Of a stretch of 64,000 nucleotides of DNA, positions 46,201 to 53,972 are shown piece by piece. The stretch spans positions 62,001-126,000 of the forward strand of contig CAMBXO010000007.1 in assembly GCA_945871915.1 (NCBI GenBank), written 5' to 3'. Numbering within the stretch: position 1 is the first letter of the stretch; each line of letters begins with the position of its first letter. A program made the position numbers and the translations under genes. A model generated the notes under the pieces. That model saw only the letters and a list, made by a program, of their open reading frames with translations, did no database searches and had not been told where the DNA came from. The stretch is from Singulisphaera sp. GP187 (GTDB lineage: Bacteria; Planctomycetota; Phycisphaerae; Phycisphaerales; SM1A02).

Positions 46201-47993
46201 ATGAACCCGGAACCAAGTTTCAGTATTCCGGTGGCGGATTTATGGTGTTGGAACATCTGTTGGTGTCTCGAGAAAAATCGCCGATCGAAGCGATGGTGAA
46301 AGACTTTGTGCAGGCGATGGGCGTGCATCACACCGTGTGTACCCAGCGTGATCCGCAGGACTCCGATTGTTCACTAGGCATGATCGAATCCAAGCCAGCG
46401 TGTGGATCGTTGCGCAAAGTGTTCCCCGCATGCGCGGCAGGTTTGGAAGCAACCGCATGCGATGTCGGACGATTTCTTTCAACGCTCACGCGAGCGTTCC
46501 ATGATTCAGCGGGTGCTGGTCCGATTTCGCATGACACCGCGGTTCGCATGCTGCATGCAAGCGATTTTGGCAGTCAGGAATTCATGGGATGCAACATGGG
46601 TCTTGGCATCTTCACGGCCGAGGCTGGTGCAAATCGCCTGTGCATCCATCAGGGGGCCAATGATGGGTTCCGCGCATTGTGTATTCATTGCTATGCAGGG
46701 CCTGACTGCGGCAAGGGAATGGTGGTGTTGTGCAATGCCGAACAAAACGGTGTGGCCTTTATTTCAGAAGTTGCGCAGGTCCTGCTTGGTCATTTCCGAA
46801 TGCAGGGGATTGACGCGTCTCAATTCCGAAGCACCATGTCGACAGAGAGCGTGCCACTTCACGAGCGTGTCAATGCCGGCTACCGGGATTTGATCTTTGG
46901 CGCGTTTCAAGCCGACGCGCCCGAAGCCATCTTGCAGCGAGGGCCGCTGGACCCGCACTCGGAATTCAATCTCGTTTCTGGTGCTCGCATTGTTGCGGTG
47001 TCGAATCAACGGTTTGCACGGGCCGAAAATCTGCTGTCTTCATTTCAACCGATGTTTGATCCTTTGCTGTATGGAAGGCAAGGCAAGATCATGGATAGTT
47101 GGGAATCGGTTCGTCACAATCCCAGCGCATGCGACTGGATGATTTTTGAAATGCAGGCGGCAAGCGACATCGATTGCGTAACGGTGTCCACACAATTTCA
47201 TCAGGGCAATCACGCGCCAGCCATTCGAGTGGAGGGTTGGTGCCAACAACAGAACGCGTGGCTGGACATTCTTCCAACATCAAAACTCATGGGTCACGCC
47301 ATTCACACCTTTCAAGCAGTCTCCGGCACGACTTCGTTCCAGCGCATCCGTGTCTCCAACATTCCGGATGGCGGCATCACGCGACTTGGGCTCTATGGTC
47401 GAAGACTTCCCGCAAAGGACAAGGCTTCGATGACCGCCCGCCACATGCAAGAATTCCCACCCATGGACACTGCACAACACAAGCCCATGACTCCGCACTT
47501 CTCACCTACGAGTCAGCAGATTCAATGGAACTTCGCCCGATGCCAAAGCAAACCGGTCGATGTGGCGTGCGCGGCATTTGGCGGACGAATTGTTTCGGTG
47601 ACCAATCAGCACTATGGTCCGGCGGCTCAGGTGATTTCGCCATTTCCGCCGATACACATGTTTGACGGGCTTGAATCTGCAAGAAGTCGTGCGCCGGATC
47701 ATCACGAGCATGTGGTGATCGCCTTGGGTCAACCAGTGCAGATTGGACGGATCGAGATTGATTTCACCTATTTCGTCAACAACAATCCGAGAGAACTCCG
47801 CATCGACGGGTTCAGCGATGGAGCATGGGTGCCATTGATGCCTCAGACCCAAGTCAAGGCCTATGCAGGCAATGTGCTGGTGGTTCCGGTGCATGCGCCA
47901 TGCGTCTGCTCGCAGGTTCGGGTCACCTGCATTCCAGATGGTGGCATGAATCGAATTCGTGTCTACGATTCAACCGCAAGGGATAGACCATGA
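43248..47993 (+). CDS. Four-domain fusion: malate synthase - OHCU decarboxylase - serine hydrolase - allantoicase
   Basis: This 1,581-residue protein joins most of the route from OHCU to malate. Residues about 1-660 are malate synthase (PKLENEEEAAYVHLM, RLLIVLENPRAIFRLNEM, GWHDFLAST, FWVAHPDFVRIG, ATAERSRWEVW). About 690-830 is OHCU decarboxylase, with His737 (FHGDIGER), Glu754 (ATQEQSRLA) and KFKVKFLTSAHGKTGSELL. About 835-1180 is a class C beta-lactamase-family serine hydrolase with SxxK (Ser886-Lys889), Tyr993 (QYSGGG) and HxG (His1134-Gln-Gly). About 1240-1395 and 1440-1575 are the two allantoicase repeats (QGKIMDSWESVRH, CDWMIFEM; IPDGG in each). The serine hydrolase stands where allantoinase would act; that role is my inference. 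The gene overlaps guanine deaminase by 4 bases. Start GTG 43248 or ATG 43251. Confidence 0.88.
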   Translation: MMTRCGVARQLNCPMYQEFVSPALIQHLRRFMQPVRGVEGLEHIGAQGGLETNEALQFLCDLHDEVVGELCTVLQQRVQDRAFMDQRTLACFHMNRALHIDFRDPDYRTILGETDASGRVVMGPLCEGYFRKGGGPMVAPIPEFLQGHHVTLFGPPDDAKLSLNAMNAFHRKLKGEPEIVEALLRGTNHSPMWGADDEDSKTPLRRDLIQAGENLAGCLRGTLAYADPHSGKQYSLASDHRSLPIKRFPGLAMPCPFLFRHGVPMPLHLYDFALHVFAHWHDAKSLVMYVPKLENEEEAAYVHLMVQHAERLLQKRFPTYVAGSIRLLIVLENPRAIFRLNEMMDALHPYFAGASLGWHDFLASTARVMKHDSNYRIPVKADPNIVIKHIKASHDLLATVVGSRGGIKIGGMYGVLPMDNSMESASFQVAMVGFIKDVVIQLKRDLSGFWVAHPDFVRIGLALVEAWKRLLAGEAAPMDSLVKSLLLPQHHASVLAFIHGKDVDGLKVQDPLYARALIAADAKASDFRANNDPEEIRYNIFQTLQYLADWLSGHGCVALPTAIDGVPVRVMDDLATAERSRWEVWHELHHGRISVQDFVRMAHEEMHFIQKDVASDHKIVQVKWNEQSRRWYPIAFHLMLQLMSRDTPVEFASELLLPFTLDSIRDHADPLQCIMAIEPEKYALPDKVARCHAYFSACGSRAFVEAMADCAVMDLAAVERAIMGLTESDVVEAARFHGDIGERSESLDNTATQEQSRLAADGERTREELMVLGQEYCKKFKVKFLTSAHGKTGSELLSALRSRLSNSSTEELQHAREALWQIAKRRLQANPLDTVAERMEAARKRHGICGASICILEPHGGNQSLVLGDRGDGQAVTPTTRFQIASLSKSVATCMAMEHFQKTGAPLSSKVNHLLSQTSSQFRIRSLQDGKPEWADQVTVEHLMRHQAMNMHYVQGVAASKAIPALADLLQGNAECGYEATAVLHEPGTKFQYSGGGFMVLEHLLVSREKSPIEAMVKDFVQAMGVHHTVCTQRDPQDSDCSLGMIESKPACGSLRKVFPACAAGLEATACDVGRFLSTLTRAFHDSAGAGPISHDTAVRMLHASDFGSQEFMGCNMGLGIFTAEAGANRLCIHQGANDGFRALCIHCYAGPDCGKGMVVLCNAEQNGVAFISEVAQVLLGHFRMQGIDASQFRSTMSTESVPLHERVNAGYRDLIFGAFQADAPEAILQRGPLDPHSEFNLVSGARIVAVSNQRFARAENLLSSFQPMFDPLLYGRQGKIMDSWESVRHNPSACDWMIFEMQAASDIDCVTVSTQFHQGNHAPAIRVEGWCQQQNAWLDILPTSKLMGHAIHTFQAVSGTTSFQRIRVSNIPDGGITRLGLYGRRLPAKDKASMTARHMQEFPPMDTAQHKPMTPHFSPTSQQIQWNFARCQSKPVDVACAAFGGRIVSVTNQHYGPAAQVISPFPPIHMFDGLESARSRAPDHHEHVVIALGQPVQIGRIEIDFTYFVNNNPRELRIDGFSDGAWVPLMPQTQVKAYAGNVLVVPVHAPCVCSQVRVTCIPDGGMNRIRVYDSTARDRP

Positions 47994-48469
47994 ACGATGA
48001 GTTGCACCAGAAATTTATGCAGCGAGCGATTGAACTCTCGCGTGACAATGTCACGCGATGCAATGGTGGGCCATTCGGGGCAGTGATTGTGAAAGATGGC
48101 CACGTGATTGGCGAGGGATGGAATCAGGTCACGGCATCCAACGATCCAACGGCTCATGCCGAGGTCGAGGCCATTCGAAACGCATGTACCAATCTTCAGG
48201 TCTTCGATCTCTCAGGAGCGGACATTTACACCAGTTGCGAGCCCTGTCCCATGTGCCTCGCGGCGATTTACTGGGCACGCCTTCGAACGATTTATTACTG
48301 CAACACCAAAGAAGATGCGGCCTCCATCGAATTTGATGACGACTTTATCTATAAGGAATTCGCCAAGGAGCCATCGCACCGAGCGATTCCGATGCAACGG
48401 ATCCACAACCATGAGGGCATGCAAGTGTTTGCTCAATGGAAAGCGCAGGATGGGAGAATTCGTTATTGA
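47990..48469 (+). CDS. Guanine deaminase (cytidine-deaminase fold)
   Basis: A 159-residue zinc deaminase with GPFGAVIVKDG, the HAEVEAIR zinc-ligand and proton-shuttle motif, and TSCEPCPMCLAAIYWAR. The segments SNDPTAHAEV and FDDDFIYKE match the Bacillus-type guanine deaminase rather than tRNA adenosine deaminase. It turns guanine into xanthine, the substrate of the XDH encoded next. It overlaps the upstream fusion gene by 4 bases. Confidence 0.93.
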   Translation: MNDELHQKFMQRAIELSRDNVTRCNGGPFGAVIVKDGHVIGEGWNQVTASNDPTAHAEVEAIRNACTNLQVFDLSGADIYTSCEPCPMCLAAIYWARLRTIYYCNTKEDAASIEFDDDFIYKEFAKEPSHRAIPMQRIHNHEGMQVFAQWKAQDGRIRY

Positions 48470-48541
48470 ATTCTTGAATACAACTTCTGTGCTGGTCGGT
48501 GGCGACTCCCTTGGCAACCCAATTGGCTGGCACACCAGTGA

Positions 48542-48547
48542 TAAACT
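48542..48547 (+). promoter_or_regulatory. -10 box for a leaderless xdhA mRNA
   Basis: TAAACT, 8 bases before the xdhA ATG. The 86-base gap after guanine deaminase also contains an A/T-rich stretch and no gene. Confidence 0.4.
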
Positions 48548-48555
48548 GAGTTCCC

Positions 48556-50049
48556 ATGCGTGACTACGCACTTGTGCATGTCAATGGTGTAAGGCACGAA
48601 GTTCGAGGGCGTGAAGCCTTGATGATGTTGGCGGATTGGTTGCGCCGAGAGGCTGGATTGACCGGCACCAAGACGGTGTGTTCAGAAGGGGACTGTGGTT
48701 CATGCACCGTCTTGCGAGCCATGCCACAACCGGGATGCACAACGGATTTCTTGGAGGCACCTCCGCTAGAGTTTGAGGCGGTCAATTCGTGCATTGCAAC
48801 GGTCGCGCAGATGGATGGGTCACACATCGTGACTGTGGAAGGCATGCAGTGTGGCGCCGAATTGTCGCCCGCACAAGAGGCGATGAAAACGTGTCACGCA
48901 TCGCAATGCGGCTATTGCACCCCCGGATTTGTGATGGCCATGAGTGCCATGCTTGAACGGCATAACGGAATTGCACAGCCGATCGGGCCGCAATTGGCGG
49001 CCAACTATCTCACCGGAAATCTCTGCCGTTGCACCGGCTATGTGACCATTCTCGAAGCGGCACTTGCTGTGAAGGCAACCAAACAGCACTCCGTTGCACG
49101 GCGATATTCCAATCCTGCGGCCGTGCAAGCAGGCATCGCGGCGGCCGAGCAATCGCTCTTGATCGAACATGATGGGGTGTGCGTTTGTGCTCCAGTGACT
49201 GTGCGCGAAGCGTGTTCATTTGCGGCGACACATCCCGGGTTCCGAGTGCTTGGTGCGGCCACCGACCTTGGCGTGCAGATCAACAAGGGTAAACCGCTCC
49301 CGCGAGCGATCTTGAGTTTGCACTTGATTCCAGACTTATATGAAATGAAACAGACGCGAAATCGCTGGCGCGTTGGCGCGAGAGTTTCATTGGCGACCAT
49401 TCGGCGCATGTGCGAAGAGTCCTCCCCAGAATTGTCGCGGTTCTTAAATTTGTTTGCCTCGCCACAGATCAAGAATGTTGCAACGCTGGTTGGCAATGTG
49501 GCCAATGCTTCGCCGATTGGCGACACACTTCCCTTTCTTCTGATTTCAGATGGGCAGGTGCATGTTGCAAGTCGCCCGGGTGGAAAGGGGCCCCTGCGTC
49601 AGCGCACGATTGCAATGACTGACCTGTACACCGGCTACAAAACCCTTGCACTGGAGCCGGGCGAAATTATCACGCATGTGTCCTTTGCCAACCCCGAAGC
49701 AAAGGAGATGGTGCGGTTGTCTAAGGTGTCCATGCGGAAAGACCTCGACATCAGCGCCGTGAGCGCTGCGTTTTCCTGCACCCTTCAAAAGCGGGGGCGG
49801 TCTCGCAAGCCGCCCGTCATTGAGTCGGCTCGCATTGCCTATGGTGGTGTCGCCGCAACTCCCATTCGACTTCCAGAAATTGAAGAGGCTCTTGAGGGTG
49901 AAGTGACTGCGGAAAAAATTGAGTCCTTGGCCAACAGGATTGCCGATCGAGTGAAGCCGCTCTCAGATGTGCGAGGCAGTGCGGCGTATCGACGGGTCCT
50001 TGCCGCCAATCTCTTTCGCCGGTTTGGTGCCGAGGTTCTCCTTGCCTGA
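48556..50049 (+). CDS. xdhA: Xanthine dehydrogenase small subunit (2Fe-2S and FAD)
   Basis: A 497-residue subunit with two [2Fe-2S] clusters: ferredoxin-type Cys42, 47, 50 and 79 (CSEGDCGSCTVL), and the four Cys in QCGYCTPGF and NLCRCTGY (Cys118, 121, 157, 159). The FAD domain follows, with AATDLGVQINKG and NVATLVGNVANASPIGDTLP. Electrons from the molybdenum site pass through the clusters to FAD and NAD+. It is the first gene of xdhA-xdhB-xdhC, and xdhB starts inside its last codons. Confidence 0.96.
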   Translation: MRDYALVHVNGVRHEVRGREALMMLADWLRREAGLTGTKTVCSEGDCGSCTVLRAMPQPGCTTDFLEAPPLEFEAVNSCIATVAQMDGSHIVTVEGMQCGAELSPAQEAMKTCHASQCGYCTPGFVMAMSAMLERHNGIAQPIGPQLAANYLTGNLCRCTGYVTILEAALAVKATKQHSVARRYSNPAAVQAGIAAAEQSLLIEHDGVCVCAPVTVREACSFAATHPGFRVLGAATDLGVQINKGKPLPRAILSLHLIPDLYEMKQTRNRWRVGARVSLATIRRMCEESSPELSRFLNLFASPQIKNVATLVGNVANASPIGDTLPFLLISDGQVHVASRPGGKGPLRQRTIAMTDLYTGYKTLALEPGEIITHVSFANPEAKEMVRLSKVSMRKDLDISAVSAAFSCTLQKRGRSRKPPVIESARIAYGGVAATPIRLPEIEEALEGEVTAEKIESLANRIADRVKPLSDVRGSAAYRRVLAANLFRRFGAEVLLA

Positions 50050-52525
50050 CCATTCACCACCTCCCGCATCGACCGCCGTCCAAAAGGCCGTGACCATTCT
50101 GCGCGATGCAGGTTCGCCTCCGCATGATTCTGCCAACACACATGTCACCGGTGCGTCGGAGTTCATTGATGATCGCTCAATGCTCAAAGGCGAATTGCAC
50201 TGCGGGGTGATCTACAGCCCCTTTGCACACGCTCGAGTGCGGCGACTGGACACATCACTGGCTTGCCAAGTTCCCGGGGTGGTTGGCGTCGTCACGGCTC
50301 GCGATGTCGTTCACAATGTGTGGGGAACAATCTTTCAGGATCAGCCCATCCTTGTCGAAACGGAAGCACAGTATGTCGGCGAAGTGGTGGTGGTGGTTGG
50401 CGCAGAAACGAAGGAGGCGCTTGTCAAAGGAATTGCGGCCGTTGAAATCGAATGGGAACGGCTCGAAGACATTCGCTCCATTGACGAGGCGGTGGCCAAG
50501 GGCAGTTTCATTGGACACGAACGAACGATCAGTTGTGGCGATGCACAGGCGGCCATGCTCGAGGCTCCGTGCAAAATTTCCGGAACGCTGGTGATTGAAG
50601 GTGCCGAGCACTTTTACCTCGAGAGTCAGGCGGTGGTCGTGTATCCGAAAGAAGATGGGCAATTGGAGGTTCATTCATCCACGCAGCATCCAACGGAGGT
50701 GCAGCATGTGGTTGCCAAGGCGTGCGGCTTGCGGTTCAGTGATGTGGTGTGTGTGGCCAAACGCCTCGGCGGCGGATTTGGTGGCAAAGAGTCGCAGGCG
50801 GCTCCGATTGCGGCGTATGCAGCGTTGATGGCCAAAAAGACCGGGCGCCCGTGCAGGCTTGTGCTCACCAAAGATGACGACATGATCATCACCGGAAAGC
50901 GAAATCCATTTCAGATTACGTACGAATGCGGATGTGATCGAGCCGGTCGCATCGTTGCACTTGATGCCATGTTGTATTCAGACGGTGGCGCCTACGCTGA
51001 TCTCTCAACCTCCATCATGGAGCGTGCGCTGCTGCATTGCGACAATGCCTACTCGATTCCAAATGCCCGCCTCAGGGGTCGAGTGTGCCGCACCAATTTT
51101 CACCCGCACACCGCGTTTCGTGGTTTCGGCGGACCCAAGGGCGTTGCACTGATCGAGTCCATCATGGAAGACATCGCACACACCACGGGACGCGATGCCT
51201 TGGATGTGCGAATGTTGAACTGCTATGGCCCCGGACATGACATGACGCCGTACGGTCAAAAGGTTGAAAATAATTGTTTGCCGGCACTCTTTGGAAAACT
51301 CGAAGCGACATCTGAATATCGAAAGCGTCGCGATTCCATTCGTGCGTGGAATTCGGATCGCAGTCTCAACCCGGATGCGCATGTCCGCGGTCTGTCGCTC
51401 ACCGCAGTGAAGTTTGGCATTTCTTTCACCACGCGGTTTCTGAATCAAGCCAATGCAATGGTGAATGTTCATGTGGACGGAACGGTGCAGGTCTCGACCG
51501 GGGCTGTCGAAATGGGTCAAGGGGTCAATGGTCGTATCGCGTGCATCGTTGCCGAGCAATTTGGCATTTCTCTTGAATCCGTTCGGATCATGGCAACGTC
51601 GACCGAGAAAAACGCAAACACCTCTCCGACGGCCGCATCGGTGGGTACCGATCTGAATGGGGCAGCCGCCAAAGTTGCGTGCATCAAAGTGAAGCGGCGG
51701 CTTGCGGCGCTTGCCATTCGACTGAAGACGATTCCTCCTGAATTTTGGGCAACCAAGACCGCTGGCCTTGGAACTCGCCCCGAGATCGACGTGGGCGATG
51801 GTGTCGATGTTGACGGCGATGCCCACCATCGCGTCGTGTTTCACCATGGTGTGGTCACCGTGACTCACCGTGACGGTTCAGAATTTCAAATTGGGTTTGC
51901 ACAGTTGGTCCGAGACGCGCATCTCAATCGGATTGCGGTGAGCGCCTATGGTCACTTCTCGATTCCCGAATTGCAATTCGACAAGGTCAAGGGCCAAGGT
52001 CGCGCGTTTCTGTATTTCACACAGGGTGTTGCCGCGAGCGAGGTCGAACTGGACCGGTGGACAGGCGAAGTCAAGGTGCGGCGCGTGGACATGCTGATGG
52101 ACTTGGGTCGGCCCATCAATCATGGATTGGATATGGGGCAGGTGATTGGCGGATTTGTGCAGGGCATGGGCTGGATGACCACCGAACATCTCTACTACAA
52201 CAACGACGGATTGCTGGTCTCCCACTCACCAAGCACCTACAAGATTCCCAACGTTCAGGACACACCTCGCATCTTCAATGCCGACCTCATTTTCAACGAA
52301 GGCAATGTGGTCAATCTTGAAAGGACCAAGGCATCAGGAGAGCCGCCGTTGCTGCTTGCCATTTCCGTTTGGACGGCGATCCGGGACGCCATCACGTCTG
52401 CACGCAGTCTTCACACCGCTGACTCGAGTCAACCGATTGTCCCGATCGCCATTCCGGCAACTCCTGAGCGTGTGCTTCGTGCGCTGTCGCCTGAAAACTT
52501 TGAAGCGGCTGAAAACGTCCAATGA
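50042..52525 (+). CDS. xdhB: Xanthine dehydrogenase large molybdopterin subunit
   Basis: An 827-residue molybdenum-binding subunit with the xanthine dehydrogenase motifs LGGGFGGKES, AFRGFGGPKG (with the active-site Arg context), GAVEMGQGVNGRIA and ASGEPPLLLAIS, the last holding the catalytic Glu. It oxidises xanthine and hypoxanthine to urate. The start codon is TTG at 50042, overlapping xdhA by 8 bases and preceded by GAGG 6 bases upstream. No ATG at the right place exists. The next gene, xdhC, begins 37 bases after its stop. Confidence 0.95.
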   Translation: MPDHSPPPASTAVQKAVTILRDAGSPPHDSANTHVTGASEFIDDRSMLKGELHCGVIYSPFAHARVRRLDTSLACQVPGVVGVVTARDVVHNVWGTIFQDQPILVETEAQYVGEVVVVVGAETKEALVKGIAAVEIEWERLEDIRSIDEAVAKGSFIGHERTISCGDAQAAMLEAPCKISGTLVIEGAEHFYLESQAVVVYPKEDGQLEVHSSTQHPTEVQHVVAKACGLRFSDVVCVAKRLGGGFGGKESQAAPIAAYAALMAKKTGRPCRLVLTKDDDMIITGKRNPFQITYECGCDRAGRIVALDAMLYSDGGAYADLSTSIMERALLHCDNAYSIPNARLRGRVCRTNFHPHTAFRGFGGPKGVALIESIMEDIAHTTGRDALDVRMLNCYGPGHDMTPYGQKVENNCLPALFGKLEATSEYRKRRDSIRAWNSDRSLNPDAHVRGLSLTAVKFGISFTTRFLNQANAMVNVHVDGTVQVSTGAVEMGQGVNGRIACIVAEQFGISLESVRIMATSTEKNANTSPTAASVGTDLNGAAAKVACIKVKRRLAALAIRLKTIPPEFWATKTAGLGTRPEIDVGDGVDVDGDAHHRVVFHHGVVTVTHRDGSEFQIGFAQLVRDAHLNRIAVSAYGHFSIPELQFDKVKGQGRAFLYFTQGVAASEVELDRWTGEVKVRRVDMLMDLGRPINHGLDMGQVIGGFVQGMGWMTTEHLYYNNDGLLVSHSPSTYKIPNVQDTPRIFNADLIFNEGNVVNLERTKASGEPPLLLAISVWTAIRDAITSARSLHTADSSQPIVPIAIPATPERVLRALSPENFEAAENVQ

Positions 52526-52562
52526 TCACGCAGCTGGTCCGCATCCTGTTTGCAAGGAACGC

Positions 52563-53384
52563 ATGAGCCGTACTTTGCGGGCCTATCTCGAACGAGCGAC
52601 CGAACTCTCTGAAGAGCGTGTTGTGTTTGCAACGATCACGCTTGTTGAAACGGAAGGGCATGTTCCGCAGGACCCCGGTGCGAAGGCCATTGTCACGGCC
52701 AAGGGTCTGGCGTGGGGAACGATCGGTGGCGGCCGACTGGAAGCCACGGCGATTGAGAACGCAATCACAATGATTGCTCGAGCCACGCAGGGGCAGGGGC
52801 AAACGATTCCGCCATGCCTGGTTCGATATGAATTGAAAAGAGATCTCGGAATGGTGTGTGGCGGAGCCGCCAGTGTGTTGTATGAGGTCTCCCCCGGTCA
52901 TCACTGGAACATTGTGGTTTTTGGTGCAGGTCATGTGGCGCAGGCAACGGTTCCGCTGCTCGCATCGTTTCACTGCACGATCACCTGTATCGACCCTCGC
53001 CAAGAATGGCTGGATCGTTTTGCGGAGCGAGCAAATGTGACCAGAATTCTGACTGCAGACGTGGCGGCACAGGTGTGGAAACTTCCTGCCGAGGCGTTTT
53101 GTCTTTGCATGACGCAGGGACATGCAACGGATTTGCCAATCGTGCGCGAATTGCTCAAACGAAATCAGGCAGCCTTCATTGGCGTCATCGGCAGCGTGCG
53201 AAAAGCACAAACCATGCGCAGCACTCTGATCGAGGAAGGATTCCCGATGGATCGTGTGTCAGCGATTCAATGTCCGCTCGGACTTCCCATCGGAGGGAAT
53301 GACCCCGCAGAGATTGCCGTCAGCATCGCGGCTCAACTCCTGCAAATTCGGGATCGCATCACGACGCCGTCAGTCACGGAGTGA
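52563..53384 (+). CDS. xdhC: Xanthine dehydrogenase accessory factor XdhC
   Basis: A 273-residue chaperone that binds the molybdenum cofactor, protects its sulfurated form and inserts it in XdhB. It has the N-terminal domain with DPGAKAIVT and the Cys region of MVCGG, and the Rossmann-like C-terminal VVFGAGHVAQATVPLLA. The ATG at 52563 has an AAGGAA site about 7 bases upstream. Last gene of the xdh operon, tail to tail with the lipoprotein gene (7 bases apart). Confidence 0.93.
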   Translation: MSRTLRAYLERATELSEERVVFATITLVETEGHVPQDPGAKAIVTAKGLAWGTIGGGRLEATAIENAITMIARATQGQGQTIPPCLVRYELKRDLGMVCGGAASVLYEVSPGHHWNIVVFGAGHVAQATVPLLASFHCTITCIDPRQEWLDRFAERANVTRILTADVAAQVWKLPAEAFCLCMTQGHATDLPIVRELLKRNQAAFIGVIGSVRKAQTMRSTLIEEGFPMDRVSAIQCPLGLPIGGNDPAEIAVSIAAQLLQIRDRITTPSVTE

Positions 53385-53391
53385 TCGTGGC

Positions 53392-53952
53392 TTACTTGAT
53401 CTTGCTCGCCAGCGGATCGTTTGGAACTTTGTAAAGATGGGTGGCATGGATGTTGAACGAATGGTCGCTCGTGGGTTGAAGGGTGCCCTCAACCACCAGC
53501 AGCATGAGCGGCTTGATGGATCCCTCTGCTTCCAAGGAAATCGCTAGCGGAACGCCGTTGGCATCGACCAGCGAAACCGAAGCCATCGCATTCGCCAGCG
53601 AACCACGCTCTTCACAACAATAATCCGCTGGCGTGGGACAGTGATCTTCTCCCATTTCGGCACATGATTTGAGGGAGGCATCGACCATGGTGAATACGGC
53701 TCGCTGGCTAACAATCGGCGATGTCGATCCGCCCACACGCCCAATGATCGCAACGCGTTGGCCTGCCGATGCCGTGCGCTTGGCCTCCAGAATGCTGCGT
53801 GCTTCCATTGGTTGAACTTCTACAAAGGTGTCCGCCGGCAGCGTGACGGGTTTGACCTTGGGCGGCGGTGTCGTTCCATCGCATGCAATGATCGCCATGA
53901 CCAAAGCACATGCGACGAGAAATGGGAGTGAATGAAGTTGAGTCAAGCGCAT
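53392..53952 (-). CDS. Cys-containing lipoprotein, OB-fold-like
   Basis: A 186-residue lipoprotein whose lipobox is IIAC (Cys24). The mature part has KSCAEMGEDHCPTPADYCCEE, a Cys-rich loop in a beta-rich, OB-like context (AVFTMVDASLKSC, LMLLVVEGTL). Similar CPTPxDYCCE proteins are common in planctomycetes as conserved proteins of unknown role; I state this from memory. It is 20 bases downstream of the second ABC permease and probably the last gene of the efflux operon. Confidence 0.7.
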   Translation of the reverse strand: MRLTQLHSLPFLVACALVMAIIACDGTTPPPKVKPVTLPADTFVEVQPMEARSILEAKRTASAGQRVAIIGRVGGSTSPIVSQRAVFTMVDASLKSCAEMGEDHCPTPADYCCEERGSLANAMASVSLVDANGVPLAISLEAEGSIKPLMLLVVEGTLQPTSDHSFNIHATHLYKVPNDPLASKIK

Positions 53953-53972
53953 AGGGAGATCTCCAAAAAGGT

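Noticed and set aside
51005-51868. Minus-strand frame of 287 residues
   Set aside because: Antisense to xdhB, without motifs.
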